Shown here: one piece after another, positions 12,801 through 26,052 of the stretch
Layout of the letters: each line of letters opens with the position of its first letter
Numbering within the stretch: the stretch's first letter is position 1
Source: Alligator mississippiensis
Taxonomy: Eukaryota > Chordata > Crocodylia > Alligatoridae
Direction of reading: 5' to 3'
NCBI RefSeq assembly: GCF_030867095.1
Contig: NC_081824.1
Coordinates: 348,724,203 to 348,788,202, forward strand
DNA length: 64,000 bases
Program-made: the position numbers and the translations under genes
The notes under the pieces: generated by a model
What the model was told of the DNA's origin: nothing
The model's input: the letters and a program-made list of their open reading frames with translations, nothing else
Databases searched by the model: none

Positions 12801-13734
12801 TTGAGCAAGTGTCACATAAAGCGAGAGAATGCATGATGTTCAAGGATGACTTGCTTCCTCATGTGATTTACACAGGCAAAACCTAAAGGCTTTGAACTAT
12901 TTCCACTACCCGAAAGGATGCAGAAGAGAAATTAATCTTGATCCTTTCAACTTCTCTTTTTTCCTATTTTTATTTTTCTCTCAATTTCCTGCTCAGCTTA
13001 TTTACTTATATACTTATTTATTTTATTTTTGTATCTCAGTTGCCATCCATACCTTATGCTTCAGGACACAAACTAAACTTTAAAAAAAAGTAAAAAAAAA
13101 AGAAACTTCTCATGTGATCTGATAATATCACAGCTGTCTGTTACAAAGTTTTGTTGTACAACCATGTACTGCTGGTTGCTGTCAGGAAGAGAATATTGAG
13201 CAGGGTGGACAGCAGGTCTGAGTTGGTAAGACAATTTCTCTCACTACTTTTTTCTCTCTTGGTTTGTACTCTGTCCATTCTCATTAATCCCTGCTTCCTC
13301 TGCTTTCAAGCTTGGCTCTCCAGGTCCTATCCTTGTTTGCCTTACCCTGTCATTCTACTAAATTTTGTTTCCCTCTCCTTTTCTCACCTCCCCCATGTTA
13401 AAATATGCACAGTGCATATTGTTACCACAAGCCTTTAGGTTACTAATTTCATGCAGCTTGTGGCTCTCCTTGTCCACTAATGACAACTGGGTTAGTGTTA
13501 GGAGCTAACAGAGTAAGACAACTTTTCTAATATATTGTGAAGTACAGAACTTTCATTGATTTATGATACTAGGAGAAGTAGTGGTGGTATTTTAGCCTAG
13601 GTATAGATGTTACACTTATTGTGCGCTAAGTGTTCAGAAAATGCTCTAGAGGCATAACTGACCAGAAGTTCACCACACATATAGAACTTTATGGTGAATC
13701 CCATATAAGATATACTTAGATGCATATGGTCTGT
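9899..13734. other. Non-coding sequence without identified gene
   Basis: No gene, RNA or clear repeat is recognised. The patch 9900-10100 is G+C-richer than its surroundings, and 12950-13100 is T-rich. Open frames are short and show no recognisable domain. Confidence 0.5.
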
Positions 13735-14700
13735 GGGCACAGCCACACAGGAACCCAACTCTAGCTCCCACACACCACATTTCAGTGGCCAGAGCCAAGC
13801 AACTTGCCACCCAGACCCCAGCATGCTCCCCCAAAGCAGGAGCTACTGGGAGTGGCTTGCCTCTTCTGGGTCAGGGTTGCAGGGGGCAAGACATTGGGAC
13901 TGGGCCTAGACAGAGGCAACCCTATGGCCTCTGTGGCTCATGCACTGCTGACAGGTACCCAACCCATGAGCAACTGATATGCTGCAAGGCTTTTTTGGCC
14001 TGCAGCTGCAAGGTCCCAGAGTTCTAGGACTGTGGGGCAGGGAACTGAGTATCTAGGCCAGGGCAAGCAGGTGGATGCCCCTGGAGACTTCAGGACCAGG
14101 TCTGGCATGGCCAGCTCCCTCTATGTAGCAGCTAGAGAATTATGGAAGTTTCCAGCGAGGGGTAAAGGATGTTGTCAGAATCATACGGTGTCTGCTGCAA
14201 GGCCCTGGAAAGGTCTAGGTGGTGGGAGTGCCATGACGAAGGGATCCCCAGTCATGCAGGAGTAGGGGCCACACCCAGCTGAAGTGAGAGACAGAGGCAT
14301 GCACTAGGACCCGCACCTTGATACGCCCTCCTCTTCTTCCAGCCATCTACCCTTCCAGACTTCCTTCCACCCCCACGCAGCCAGACCTTCACTGACCTGA
14401 GACACCAAGACCTGAGAGGCACTACCACAGACCCAGTCTGGTCTCCAGCCAAACCTAGGAACACAACTCGGAGCATGGGGAGATGAGGAATCCCATTGCC
14501 ACCTGGGGCGAGGAAGAGATTCAACACCTGCTCTTGGGCACCCAGTTGTTCTGCCATCCTAGGGCTTCCCTGTGCCACCTGCTCTGGAGGTTCCCTTCCA
14601 ACAACTTCTCCTACCCCCTGTGATGTCATAGGTATGTGGGGTGTCAACAGACCTGTCCTTAGCAAGGAAGGGGAACAGCCCCTTGTAAAACAGCATGGTC
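13735..14700 (-). mobile_element. Probable non-coding 3' portion of the Harbinger element
   Basis: Base composition changes abruptly to G+C-rich near 13735, at gggcacagccacacaggaac. That sequence is reminiscent of the GGC...GCATCCAGATG termini of the short elements at 38477 and 57627. The segment runs without a break into the transposase relic, so it probably belongs to the same element. I cannot find a matching terminal repeat on the other side, so the edge is a guess. Open frames on both strands here have no recognisable domain. Confidence 0.4.
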
Positions 14701-14708
14701 TGGCTCTA

Positions 14709-14846
14709 GCCCCTGAACCTCTTGTTGGCATCATGGATGCAGAGATACTGACTCCTCATCACCTTGGTCTTGGCCCAGCATTGCAACCAGTCCTTGTTGT
14801 AGCACCATTCCTGCATCTGCTTGGTGATGCACTTAAAGACATCCCT
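14709..14846 (-). pseudogene. Myb/SANT-like (trihelix) DNA-binding domain fragment of a Harbinger element
   Basis: Reading from 14846 downward gives RDVFKCITKQMQEWCYNKDW, then LQCWAKTKVMRSQYLCIHDANKR. This matches the second half of the Myb/SANT-like domain of PIF/Harbinger accessory proteins, including the spaced W/Y residues and the final DANKR block. In that superfamily the Myb-like protein works with the transposase to bind element ends. The first helix and its tryptophan are missing. The fragment is in frame with the transposase tail just upstream (15083-14904) in one 125-codon open stretch, probably the result of a deletion that removed the spacer and the N-terminal half. It is too short and isolated to be functional. 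Confidence 0.7.
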
Positions 14847-14903
14847 GCTTGGGAGGATGGAGAGGTTGGGCTTTGTGGACCCAGACAACCTGCATCTGTG
14901 TGG

Positions 14904-16371
14904 GTCCAGGGCACCCAGCATCACTGTGGGGCTAACCTCTCCCCCATCCCTGTGCTGTGCATGCTTGTGCTGCCAAACCCAGTATGCGTGCCAGGCCTCC
15001 TTGGCCCAGGCTTCATGGAAGACCTCCCCCCTGGTCTTGCAGCTGTTGTGGAGGACATAGGCAGCAACAATGAGTTGTGTCATGTTCTCCTTGCCCCCTC
15101 AAGGCATGCGCTGAGAGCCTGCCAGCATATCTTGAAGTTGCTGAAGTCTCACTCCACTGTCATGTGGCACTTACTCAGGCAGTAGTTGAAGTGCTCCATT
15201 CAGCAATCCAGCTGCCCCCTATAGAGCATCATCAGCCAGGTCATGAGGGGGTAGGCTGGATCCCTGATGGGAAGGGGGGGTACAATGACATCACTGATGA
15301 TGAAATTGGGAACCCCAGCAGTATAGTGCCTGCTTTCCATTAGCCGGGGGAATAGGGAGCATCATAAACACTGCCCACCCAGTTGGCAAAGATTGGGTGA
15401 AGTGGCCCTGGTGATCAATGATGCCCAGCAGGATGATGGAAAAGAAGCCCTTGCAGTTGGTAAATGCCTGAGCAGCCTGAGCCAGACAGAGGATGGGGAT
15501 GTGGGTGCTGTCGATGCTCCCCCCGCCCTCCCCCCCCACACACACACAGAGTTGGAGAAACCTATACAGTGGAAGCCAGAGACCACCTCCTGTGAGTTGA
15601 TGAGGCAGATGAAGTGGATGGCTAGGATGTTCTGGATGACCAGGCACACCTCCCAGCTGACCTCTCTGGCTGTGGTCTCGCCCAGTCAAACTGGTTGGTG
15701 AAGTATCGGTAACTGTTGGGGATAGCTAGCTGCATGACAGTGATGACAACCCACTTCTCCAGAGTGAGGGATGGCCTCGTGCCATTGTCCTGGTGTACAA
15801 TGTGGGGGACCACCTGGGTGATGACATCCATGAAGGTGGCCCAGAGCATGCAGAAGGTCTGGAGCCACTGTTTGTCATCCCAGGTGCCCAGGACAATCCA
15901 TTCCCATCCATCAGTCCTGGCACTGTGAGCCCAGAACCAACACTCAATGGTCTGAAGGTGTTGCTAGAGCACCCTGGCATTCATGGCATCCTGAATGGAC
16001 CTTGACCTCATCAGCTATGTGAAATTCAGTGGCCAGTTCAGGATGCTTGGCAAGTGCAGGGTGTGGTAGGTGGCCACGCATGGGATGGCTGCCTAGTGGC
16101 TCATGGGCAAGAAGGCACATGCCATTTCAAGCCAGTGTCTCATCATTTCCAGGTGGGAATGTATGATGTCCCATAGCCTCTGGCAAGAGTCACACAGGAT
16201 GACCAACAGGACCAGCCAGAGCTCCTGGATCTCCCTGCAGTGATGTGGCAGAGGGCTGGGGGCATGGTGGCCTGTGCCCAGCAGCCAATCAGGGCTGGCT
16301 TGCCTGTTTGGCTCCACTTGGTAATCTTCAGCAACCCACGGAGCCCACAGGCCATGCTGAGAGGTGTGCAA
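14904..16371 (-). pseudogene. Decayed Harbinger/PIF (HARBI1-like) transposase
   Basis: Blocks of a PIF/Harbinger transposase appear in order on the minus strand but in shifting frames. An N-terminal tryptophan- and leucine-rich part lies at 16371-16093. The helix-turn-helix region lies within 15849-15622 (LEKWVVITVMQLAIPNSYRY). The first catalytic Asp is in GSIDSTHIPILC (codon 15510-15512), followed by AFTNCKGFFSIILLGIIDHQG. The second Asp is in GSVYDA (codon 15361-15363, different frame). The catalytic Glu is in MTVE (codon 15152-15154), followed at once by a stop. The C-terminal block is LIVAAYVLHNSCKTRGEVFHEAW (near 15080-15010). All three DDE positions are still readable, but several frameshifts and stops make it non-functional. 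Such proteins cut and paste elements that make 3-bp target duplications. The long plus-strand frame over it is antisense. Confidence 0.85.
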
Positions 16372-19300
16372 GAGTTTCTCCTACCTACTGGTGTTGGCCA
16401 GTGTGGGCAGGCTTCAAGGCCTCCCCCCTCCCCCCTTCAAATGGCAAATGTCTGTTCAGTTCACTCCTGACCTAATTAGTTAGAGCATAATACTTAGGAG
16501 GCTTCCACCTTGGGCTTCCTGAATGTCTGCACTTAGTGAAAAGATGAACATTTAACTGACAATGTGAAGTATTAAGCAAGATTTGAGGAGTTCCCACATG
16601 TGTATTTCCCATTCTTTCTGCCTTATGTACTGTCACATGCAGTGGGAAAAGCTGACACCCCCCCCAAAAGTCCCTGTACCTGAATGTCTGGAGTAGAACA
16701 TTTCTGTAGGTAGCCCTCGATTCAGGAGCTCATTTCCTCCATGGACCTGACAGAGTCCTTTGTTTGCTTATGTTCAGGCTGCCTGATGCTGTAAAGACAG
16801 CACAGCTCATATTTAAAGCATTTACAGCTTTAATTTGAGCATGTTTACTCTTGTTTAGTTAGCACTAGGTAAGCATCAATAACCTTCCTATATTCCGAGG
16901 TACTCCCATCAGCTGGTTTATGAAATAATAGTGATTTTCACCCAAAGCACAGGCACATCACTACCCAGAATAAAAACACATGCATCACATGTGTCTGCTA
17001 ATGGCTATTATTTTGTAAAAGTATATATCTTCATGGAAAAGGGGCTGACAAAGAAACAGAGAGAGGAGGTTGAAAGGGAACACCAGTCTTAGCACTGAAG
17101 AAAAAAAAGAGAAGTGAGAGAGAGCTTTTTGGGTTGAGTGTTGTCTGAAAGAGGCGTGTGAAAAACTGTTTGACTTCTGCATTCAAAGAAACAGGAATTG
17201 TTTATGCTCTTTCTAAATAGAATAGTATCAAAGGACTATTTGATACTGATTTCTTCTATTAATACCAAATAGATCTTTCTCTGACTCCATATTGATTTCT
17301 TCTAACTGGAACAACTCACAAGAGTCTTAATTTTTGGCCAACCACATGGGTCAAATTGGTATAGAGATCATGCTTGTTAACCATCTGGACATGGTACGTA
17401 GATCAGCCCTTATATCTCCCTGGCACTATGAGCTTGGGATGTTTTTTATTTTTAAAGTGTTAAAAGCTTATTTTGAGCACTGTTAAGTTTTATGTCATTA
17501 GTGTCAGGTAACTATCAATGGCATTCCTCTATTCTGAATGACCTAGAATTCCCACAAACACTGGTTTGTTGCCACATACTGTTACTGCTCTATTAGTGAT
17601 GTGGATACTTGTTCTGCCTAAAGGTGGAAAATTGAAATTAATCAGACCCTATTTCTGTGTCTTAACAAGATAAATCAGTGACAAACTAATGAGTTCTTCT
17701 AATGATAATCACTCTGGGACATAAACTCCTTGTAAACCACAGTTTCTTGGACTTGAATGGTGTTAGTTAAGTTCAAAATTGCTTTGCTTTCAATGAACGA
17801 GGGAGAGAGCCTTCCTGATGTAAGACTGGTATCCATGCGCTGCAGCATTACAAAGGCAGAGCTATGCAGGCTTTCAGCCAAATGAGCCTCAGACTCACAG
17901 CACAAGAGCACATGGATGTCCTGTTTGTCACAATATGCAAAGAACGGCAGGAGAAGGAAAGGAAATCATACATTTATGCTGCTTTCATATTGTTGCACAC
18001 CATTGGTTCATAGTTAATGGCTAGAGTGGCTACTGCATAATAGCAGATGGCAAGGACTCATTTGATGTAACGAAGAGACCTGCTCAGCAGTGAAAAACGA
18101 TAAATGATTTGGATGCAAGCTGGCATAGAGATCATCTTTGTAGGAGTTAAGGACTACCACTGCATCCGGTCACTGAAGATCTATGGGGGAAGGATTTCAC
18201 TGGCTCTGCAGCAGAGCACATACTCATGGCAGATTGTAAGATGGTGGGTTCTGTCTGATTGTGACACCGCCCTCAAGTAAGAAAACAACATGTGGCAAGG
18301 AGATAGAACCCACAAACTAACTATTTTTATGCCCCAGAATTGTAGCAGTGGAAAAGACCAGAGGCAAGCCTTATAACAGGTGTCCTGAACAAGCAGCTTG
18401 GTACATAGAATGTGAACAGTCAAGAGATCTGAAGAAACACAAACTTGGAACATCACCAAGTGGTGCTCAACAAATATAACTAGGGACCTGCCTTCACTGT
18501 CCTATATATTATTGTCACTTACATGACAAAGAGCTTTAATATAGACTTTTGCTTAACGTATACCGATTTGGGGAGTTTATGACATTGTGTGGACAGAAGC
18601 AAAACAATCTGTACACACAGGGAGTGCCGCTACCACACTAGGCTGCAGATGCACGGGTGTTTTCTACAGGAACCTAGTATTGCCATCTTTTTGTCCTAGA
18701 ACTTGGCCCAGCTTGTTCCATTTCTGCCCAGGTATACTGTGCAACCAACGCAGTCATGAACAGAACCAGAAAATTCTGTTTGTGAATATAACTGATTTCA
18801 GCATAAAAGTTTTTCAACTTGGCTGAGAAAACCCACAGAAACTGGTTTTAGTACAATGGGATCTAAATGTAGAATTTGGATAGGAATTTTCCTCTTTGCC
18901 AAAGAAGAGCAGTCTCCATGTTCTCCTAATAAATATGTTAGTGAAAGAAGCTCCAGATGGTAGATGATTAGATTTGGTTGCTAAAAAAAGTCTAGGCTTC
19001 TGACATCTGAAAATTCACAATTTTGAGGCACAGCTACACTGTGAAAAGACTTGTGATAGATTTTATTTGTGGCAATGTGCAACATTGAAGAGATGCATAA
19101 TAATAAAGAATAATAATAAATACTGTGTGGCTGCACTCAGATATTTCACATAATATTTGAAATGATTCTGTGCTTGCTAAATGCAAGTATTTCTGCGAAG
19201 TCTAGAAGGCCTGTCAACTTATATTCTGCATTTTAGTTTATACAACAAAAAACCTTTACATTTATCATTTCATTTTAAATGCAAGGTCTTAAAAAGCAGC

Positions 19301-22300
19301 AATTTTCATCATCAGATGAAAGATTAGCTGAAATAGGGCTACTTTGCAATGACCTAAAAATAACTCTCTCTCAATATTTAGAATGCGTTTAGTGTTTTAG
19401 TAGAATAGGAGTAAAAATTACAATCCTTCTAGCTAATTATTCAACATGAAAACTCATTTCTAATACTTCAAGGTCATAAAAAGCATTGCAACCAATGACC
19501 AAAAATGATAGTGTAAAAATGCATCTTGATTTAGATTTTCAAAATTGATTTGTCTGACAGCAATTTGTGTGGTATTTTCAGTTTACTAGGAGCTAAAATT
19601 GATTAACACTTTTTGAAAAGTGCCATGCTAATCAAGGTAAATTAAGTCATGAAATGACTTGATTACTAGACTATTTGCCCTTTCAAGAAATCTTTAAATA
19701 AAACTAGTTTGGGAAACATTTGCTGACAGGAGATCTTTTAAAACTATTATTTATAGTGGGAAGAAGGGGATCATTTTTCTTTCATGCTTTTCCTTTCATA
19801 GTTTCTCTCTTTTTTTTTTTTTACATAAATAACTTCCCTTACCTACATTGTTTTACCAGATTTCTTTTGCCTTCCCCCAATTTCTCTTCTCGAGACATAA
19901 TTATATTCATTCTGATAAATAATTCTGTGTGTTATCATCAACCTCCCTGCTATTCATGTATGAAACAGTGGTATAATTTGTGGACTACAGTCTAGAGTCC
20001 TCAGTTTGCCTCCTCAATTAATGAGGAATTCCAGCAGGACAGATAGCCTAGCAAAGCACTCCTTGGACACTTTTCTAATTATTTTTATCTACAATGATGT
20101 ATTTTTATATCCTGGGGATTCTTCTGTAGTTTAATGGGGATGACTCCTGTACACTGCTTTCATTTATGGGTGCAATTCACATACACACAGAATATGCATT
20201 AAGCCAAAATATATGGACTTTGCACAAAGAACTTCACAGAAGTTGATGGATATAAAATCAAATCATGCCACTCTATAAAGAAGTTTAAAAGCTAATGCAG
20301 TTTTGGTTTAATTCCAACCAAGTATCGTTTGAGAAACACCTCCCCCTGTTTTCTCTCACAGTTGCTCTATGGTTTAGTTTCAACACACGGGTTAAGAATC
20401 CTGCTCCACATGGCCACTTTTTGTGCATGCACATGCATGTGTGCACATGCACATGTACATGCATGCACGCGCACACACACACACACACACACGCACAGAG
20501 TGAATACACATTGCAGAATATGGGTTTGCCTTAGCTATTGCTCAGTCCTTTGCCCCTGGTTGTACAAATAAATTTGTATCACTGTACCTCAGCGTCTGTC
20601 AAAACATGAGATTACTTATATGACAGTGTAAATCCTTGTGTACAGCGTGTGATATTCCAGATGCCTTGTGGTGATCTTCAGACCAACACATAGCTCTGTT
20701 AACAAGAGCTGAGAAAGACACCAGGAAACAGGTAAAATTAAGAAAATGAAGAAAACATTGAATCTGTTCATATTCGACAAGGACTTAGCTCACGAATGCT
20801 GGCTAGATGACTTACAAGGCCTAAGATGCTTCCAATACATTGCAGGTTTTCAGGCCATCCAATGGCTGTGTCAAGAACACCCATCTGTTGACAGGGAAAT
20901 TCTTTGCTGATTGACTGCCTTCCTCAATAGGTGGGATAACTGGGGCCGGAAATCCAAGATTCAGCAGATGCAAAGGGACAAACTAGTTTCTCACCACCTG
21001 GAGCAGACAGAGATTCCTCCTATCTTTCCAATTCCCTATGGAGTCCGGGCTAGGTAGAGAATTTTGCTCTCTGTTGGTGATGCTCCTCGCAGGCTTGGGT
21101 AGGGGTGATAATCCTCATCATGTCTCACTTCCAATAGAATCATCATGGTGCTGCTTCTGTCTCCCTTCCAGGATCCAAAGGGGGTTACCTTCTCAATGCT
21201 GTCCTTTTTTTTAAAGGCTTTTAAAAGAGACAGGATTTAAATCAAGCTGGGGTTTGGATGTTTGGGCTGAAATTCTGTAGGTGTGAGGGAATGGGGTTAG
21301 TCTGTGTGGTTACTAAATTTAAAAAAATATATTATTTCTTTCTGCGGAGTGAGGGCTAGGTGATTAATTTTGGGACAGGGAAAGTACATGCGGTTTATTT
21401 TGTGGAAGGGGCTGTTTCTTTGCATGGTTTACTATGGAAAAACAAGAGATATTTTAAACTTGGGGTTTATAGGATGAAATTACTTTCTGAGAGGGATGTG
21501 TTTTAGAATGAAATGCAGATGCTGAAGAGTGAATATATGGAACTGGAAAAGGGAATTTAAATTTGGGGTCTCTGCCTCCCTCCCTCTTCCTTTCTGTAGG
21601 TCCAGATATACTTTTGTATGTTTATTGAAATCCATGTAAACTTATGCATATATATGCAATTATGTAGTCCATTGGATGTTGCCAGGTCTAGTTTTCTTAG
21701 CGACACAAGCCAAGTTTGGTAGCAATAAACTTTATGTTCCAAATCTGCATATTTTTGCTTTCTCCTTACTCTTTTCTTCCTTGTTCATGAAAATCTGCTT
21801 TGCCTTCCCTGATCTTCTCAATGCTTGGAAAGGAAATCTATTTCTCCTCCTATGCCCAAATCTCTACCATGTTGGTTTATTACCTTCAATATGTGTTTCT
21901 TCATCAATTTCCAGTACGATTTCTTTTAGACTGACACTCACTCTCTTGAAGAGGCTCTTCATAGAGAAAGCCTGCGTTGCTTTTTTACTTGGGAATTATA
22001 GTCATGAGCATTTAAATATGTAGAAAATGATAATGTTTAGGCACAGACATCTATCATATGCTGCATGAAAAAGATAGCAGGCTTGGAATGTTGTTTATAC
22101 TCGTGTTGATTGAGGCTAGGAATATCTTTCTAATCCCTCATAAATTACTTGTGTTTATAAAGTGCAGTAGTTGGCATCTAAAATGTGCGCCATTGACCAC
22201 TGACAGAAATTTCCCTATTGATGAAGCGGTAACAACTGGTGCTTCATTTCTTCTTAGAGATTTCCTATGAAGACAATTCCACTGAATATGTACAGTGCCT

Positions 22301-22733
22301 TCCGTCATTAGTATAAGCACATCTAGTCACTTTTATTTAGCTCAGAAAGCAGAGCAAAATGTTTTAATATTACATTTCATCCCCTTTCAGGAAGAAAGTA
22401 ATTTATCATCTGTAAGAAATTCCCCTTGCTGCTTCCTCTTTATTTTCACCTTTGCTAGAAGTATACGCAGTTATCAGTGTCAGAACTGATTTCCACCCTC
22501 CCACCAAGAGAAAACAAAAGCAAAAAGCCTGGCATGTTTATCCAGCCCAATCATAAGAATGAACAGTTGCAATCATATAAAAATAGGACAGATTAGTTAC
22601 TAAACGAATTGGGGCTGATGCAGCTAAATATCATTCCTGCTTTTCCTTACCCAGGCTGCAGTTTCATTGTCTTAATAAGAGTACTTTCATGAGTAACAAA
22701 TACTTATGCAAATTAGGGTTTGAAGGACTGGAG
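16372..22733. other. Non-coding sequence without identified gene
   Basis: The first 100 bases may still belong to the Harbinger element. Beyond that I see only A+T-rich unique sequence, a CA/alternating tract at 20421-20496, and short T runs (for example 19807-19823). No gene is supported. Confidence 0.5.
20421..20496. repeat. Alternating purine-pyrimidine tract ending in (CA)n
   Basis: A run of tgcatgcacatgcatgtgtg-like sequence passes into about ten CA dinucleotides with acgcgc interruptions. The whole 76 bases alternate purine and pyrimidine almost without exception. It is a microsatellite; short frames of Cys/His or Thr/His repeats over it are artefacts. Confidence 0.95.
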
Positions 22734-23068
22734 CAGTGGTTCTCAGCCTTTTTAGACTTGAGGTACCCTTCAATAAATTGGAGGTACCCCTTCATAGACT
22801 TGAAGCACCCCTTGAAAAATGCCAGCTATAAGTTTTCACTCTTTTTTCAAACAGAAAAAGAATAGAGCAACTGTTCTGTTGCATATAACTCAGAAAGAGA
22901 CCACCACAGGTCAGAATGTTTTTACCAGTAGATTCCTATTTGAAAAATCTGGGTTTATCATGTATATGTTTGCACATCTAAGTGTTAACATTGTGTAGCA
23001 CCCTGTGGTATCCTGAAGAGGATTTCAAGGCATCCCAGGGTGCCAAAGACCCTAGCTGAGAATCAAAG
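22734..23068 (+). mobile_element. hAT (Charlie-like) non-autonomous element
   Basis: It begins cagtggttctcagcc, the classic terminus of hAT/Charlie elements, and ends ggttctcag-complementary (gctgagaatcaaag). Flanking 8-base direct repeats are gactggag (22726-22733) and gactagag (23069-23076), one mismatch, as expected for hAT. It is 335 bp long with no coding capacity. Confidence 0.85.
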
Positions 23069-23114
23069 GACTAGAGTGTCACTCCTCATAAATTTTCACT
23101 GTATAGATGACACA

Positions 23115-23889
23115 TAGGGCTGTGAGAAGCTTCAGTCACTGATTCGATTCAGTGGAGATTTGGCTCGATTCAGCGGCCGAATCTCCAAATCCGAGTCAAA
23201 TCAGGAGACCCTTTAATCTCTCCAAATTAAATTGGAACCCTCCAAATCGATTCGGAGAGATTCAACAATTCAGACATAGACACAGCTTTAAATGTTTTTT
23301 CTACATACCTCAAGGTACCAGGCATCTCATGAATGCTAACATGGTGGGGTGGATGGAGCATCCCATGGGAGTATGGGGGGGGGGAAGGGGGCAGCATACC
23401 CGGAAGTGGGCCAGAAGCACTTCCAGTCCACTTCTAGGTCCACCACAGATGGGAACCTGGGGGATCCCTTCTCTCTTCCCCCCAGCTCTGCAACTGGTCC
23501 CTCCTGGGTTGGGGGGGCACCTGGGGTCCCCCCATGGCCAATCACTGAGCTGGGGGGGGACATGGGGGGGGTCCCCCACATGCTCAGCAGCGAAGTACTT
23601 CTGGTCTGCTTCTGGGTCTACTGCCAAGCACACGGGGGGTCCCCCCGCACTTCTGTGAGACACTCCATCTGCCCCACCATTGCAACATTCATGAGCCATG
23701 CCTGGTACCTTGAGGTATATAGAAAAAAACATTTAAAGCTATGTCTAAGGCCGAATTGCTGATTCTCTGAATCAGCATCGAATCTTCAGATTTGGATTTG
23801 GCCAAATCAAATCGGGACAGTGATCTGAATCAACTGTCCCTGATTTGAGCTGAATCTGAATTGAATATGGCCCATTTCACACACCTCTA
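23115..23889. mobile_element. hAT-like near-palindromic foldback element (family C, copy 1)
   Basis: Termini are tagggctgtgagaagc on the left and, complemented, tagaggtgtgtgaaatgg on the right. Flanks atgacaca (23107-23114) and atggctca (23890-23897) match at 6 of 8 positions. The outer 150 or so bases of each side are inverted copies (repeated gattcgattcag/aaatc motifs), and the inner sequence also folds back (ctcaaggtaccaggcat at about 23310 against atgcctggtaccttgag at about 23700). The G+C-rich core gives overlapping frames on both strands, none with a domain. It is related to 33152-33927 at the ends but not in the core. Confidence 0.8.
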
Positions 23890-23897
23890 ATGGCTCA

Positions 23898-26052
23898 TGA
23901 TATTACTACCCTCAAATTTATACTGTACAAGTGAAAATTATATGTAAAATCATAGGCCAAGATGTTCAAAAATAGGAATCCAAAGTTAGGCTCTACTTCA
24001 CGTTTCTCACAATCAGATTATTTATTTAGGTGCATATATGTATATTCAAGAGTCTATGTTTAGATTCCCATTCTTTACAATCTTGGCCTCAGTACTTTGC
24101 ACTGAAAAGCTAAAAAGCATTCTTAGTCTCCTCTTTTAATCAAGTAAAGCAAAAATGGTTCTACTATATCTACAGAAATCCTGCTTAACATCTTCCAGCA
24201 AATCACATTGGATGCGAAGGGGCGATCCTGAACGAGACACAAAGAACATGATAGTAAATTGGAGAATTAAATATCACATCTATGTCCCATTTAAACAGCA
24301 TCATTCAGCTAGTTTACAGCTCTGTCTCTCTTATTTCTATATGTTGATCTGAAGCTGGTCTCTTCCCAATACCATAAAAACATCCCTCCAGAACCGGCAG
24401 ATTCTGTAGAAGTGGAGTTAATGCTAATATTTTCTGAATTTACTCTTGTCACCAGTGGGATAGCTACATTGTTTTCCATGATGTATATATAAGACAGAGT
24501 CTTCCACAAATTTGCTGTCAATAATTGCAAGTCCTCACTTCCAAAGCTGCCTAAATCTTCTAAATAAAATATCAGAGATAATACTGTCAAGTCCAAATCT
24601 CACAACATATTTTTCCTCACAAAGCCAAATAGATCTTTCATCTCTTATGGCATACAAATTCACCAGGCTCATAGCGATAGCATCTTTTTTCTCTCCTCTG
24701 AGGCAAGTAGGATAACATCATCAAATTCGTCCTGATTCTTTAGTATTTAGTGTGCATTGGCATTGGTGAATTCTAATCCATTTGGCCTGAGTACTATGCT
24801 CTTATGTACATTCATTTCTAAGATCCTGCTTTGGCTTCAGAGGATTCTGGTGCTGTCTCAGAGCTCCTACCTTTCAAACAGTGCATAGTACCCTATATCA
24901 CTAATGGAGGGATAGACTCAAAATAACAGTGTATATTTGAATGCTATTTATCACTAAAACTGTAATAAGCCCTAATCAGTTTAATCAGTTTTTCTACATC
25001 TACATTTTGCTTATTATAGAAAACTCATAACTTGCACAAGACAAAGTAGTAGAAATCATTAAACAAAATCCTTTCTGTGTACATCCTTGATAAAGACTCT
25101 GATGAAAACATTTACTGTTTTCCTGCCCTAAACCACATTCCTGTTGCTTTTTGTGTTCAGTTGAACTCTGTAGCCTTGATTATCTGTCACCTTACATATT
25201 GTGTTAACCCTTAAGCTTCTAAGAAGTATCTCAGAGTGCTGTCACTAGTGCTGCTAGATGGCTCAGGGGGTGGGGAGGAGAGAAGCCACAACATAGGCCC
25301 GCTCTCTTAAAGTTAGCATGTGCTGCAAGCAGTTACATGTTCATTGTTAATACCCTCTCTAATGTGCACCTTCTGGTCTGCTGGGCCCCTTGCAACCAAC
25401 TGGCATTTGCTCCATTGGCATTTGCTCCACTGTCTAAGCTGTCATTAAGGGGCATAAAAGTCCAGGATAGCTAGTCCCCCTGGAAGTAATGCCTCTTGAG
25501 ACAGCGGAGGACCACAGATCAGTCATTTTATGTCAGTGGAGCACATTAATGATAATTTAACTCAAGCTGCATAGCACAACTCAAAGTGGTCCTTGTCCAA
25601 AGTGGAGTAACTATAAGATGCCTACAAGGCACTTAGTACTTGTTAACAAGGCCCAATATGCAGGTCTTGGCATTTTAAGTGCTATTAACATGATCTAATT
25701 GTAATGTGTAACTTCACCCTAAGTAAGATGCTTAATGTGTATGATGGGGGTCTCTGTGTACTTGGCAGTAAATTAGGGTTAAAGTTTAGCTGAAGCTGCA
25801 GAAGATTGATCTAACCTTGTCATGCAAAAACAATCCAAGGGAATGAGTAATTCTATAACCACCACACATAGCTCTGTTGAAGCATTAATTAATTTGCATG
25901 TTCCAGCATTTCCCTTCATTCTCTGAATTAAAAACAAACAATGACTGGAACTAGCTCTACTCAAAATATTTTTCCTAACCCATCAGAATGCCAATAATTT
26001 TCCTTCTGAAACTCCCTTGCAAGTAAGCTGAGTGAGGAGTGCTAAAGGCATC
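23898..26052. other. Non-coding sequence without identified gene
   Basis: Mostly unique A+T-rich sequence. Part of 25260-25730 has the look of an old repeat, but I cannot define its ends. No gene is supported. Confidence 0.5.

Noticed and set aside
14496..15185. 229-codon open frame on the plus strand
   Set aside because: It is exactly antisense to the Harbinger transposase and Myb-like relics, which match known protein families; the plus-strand translation has no recognisable domain.
23152..23762. Open frames of 137-168 codons on both strands
   Set aside because: They are by-products of the G+C-rich foldback core; the translations are low-complexity Pro/Gly-rich.
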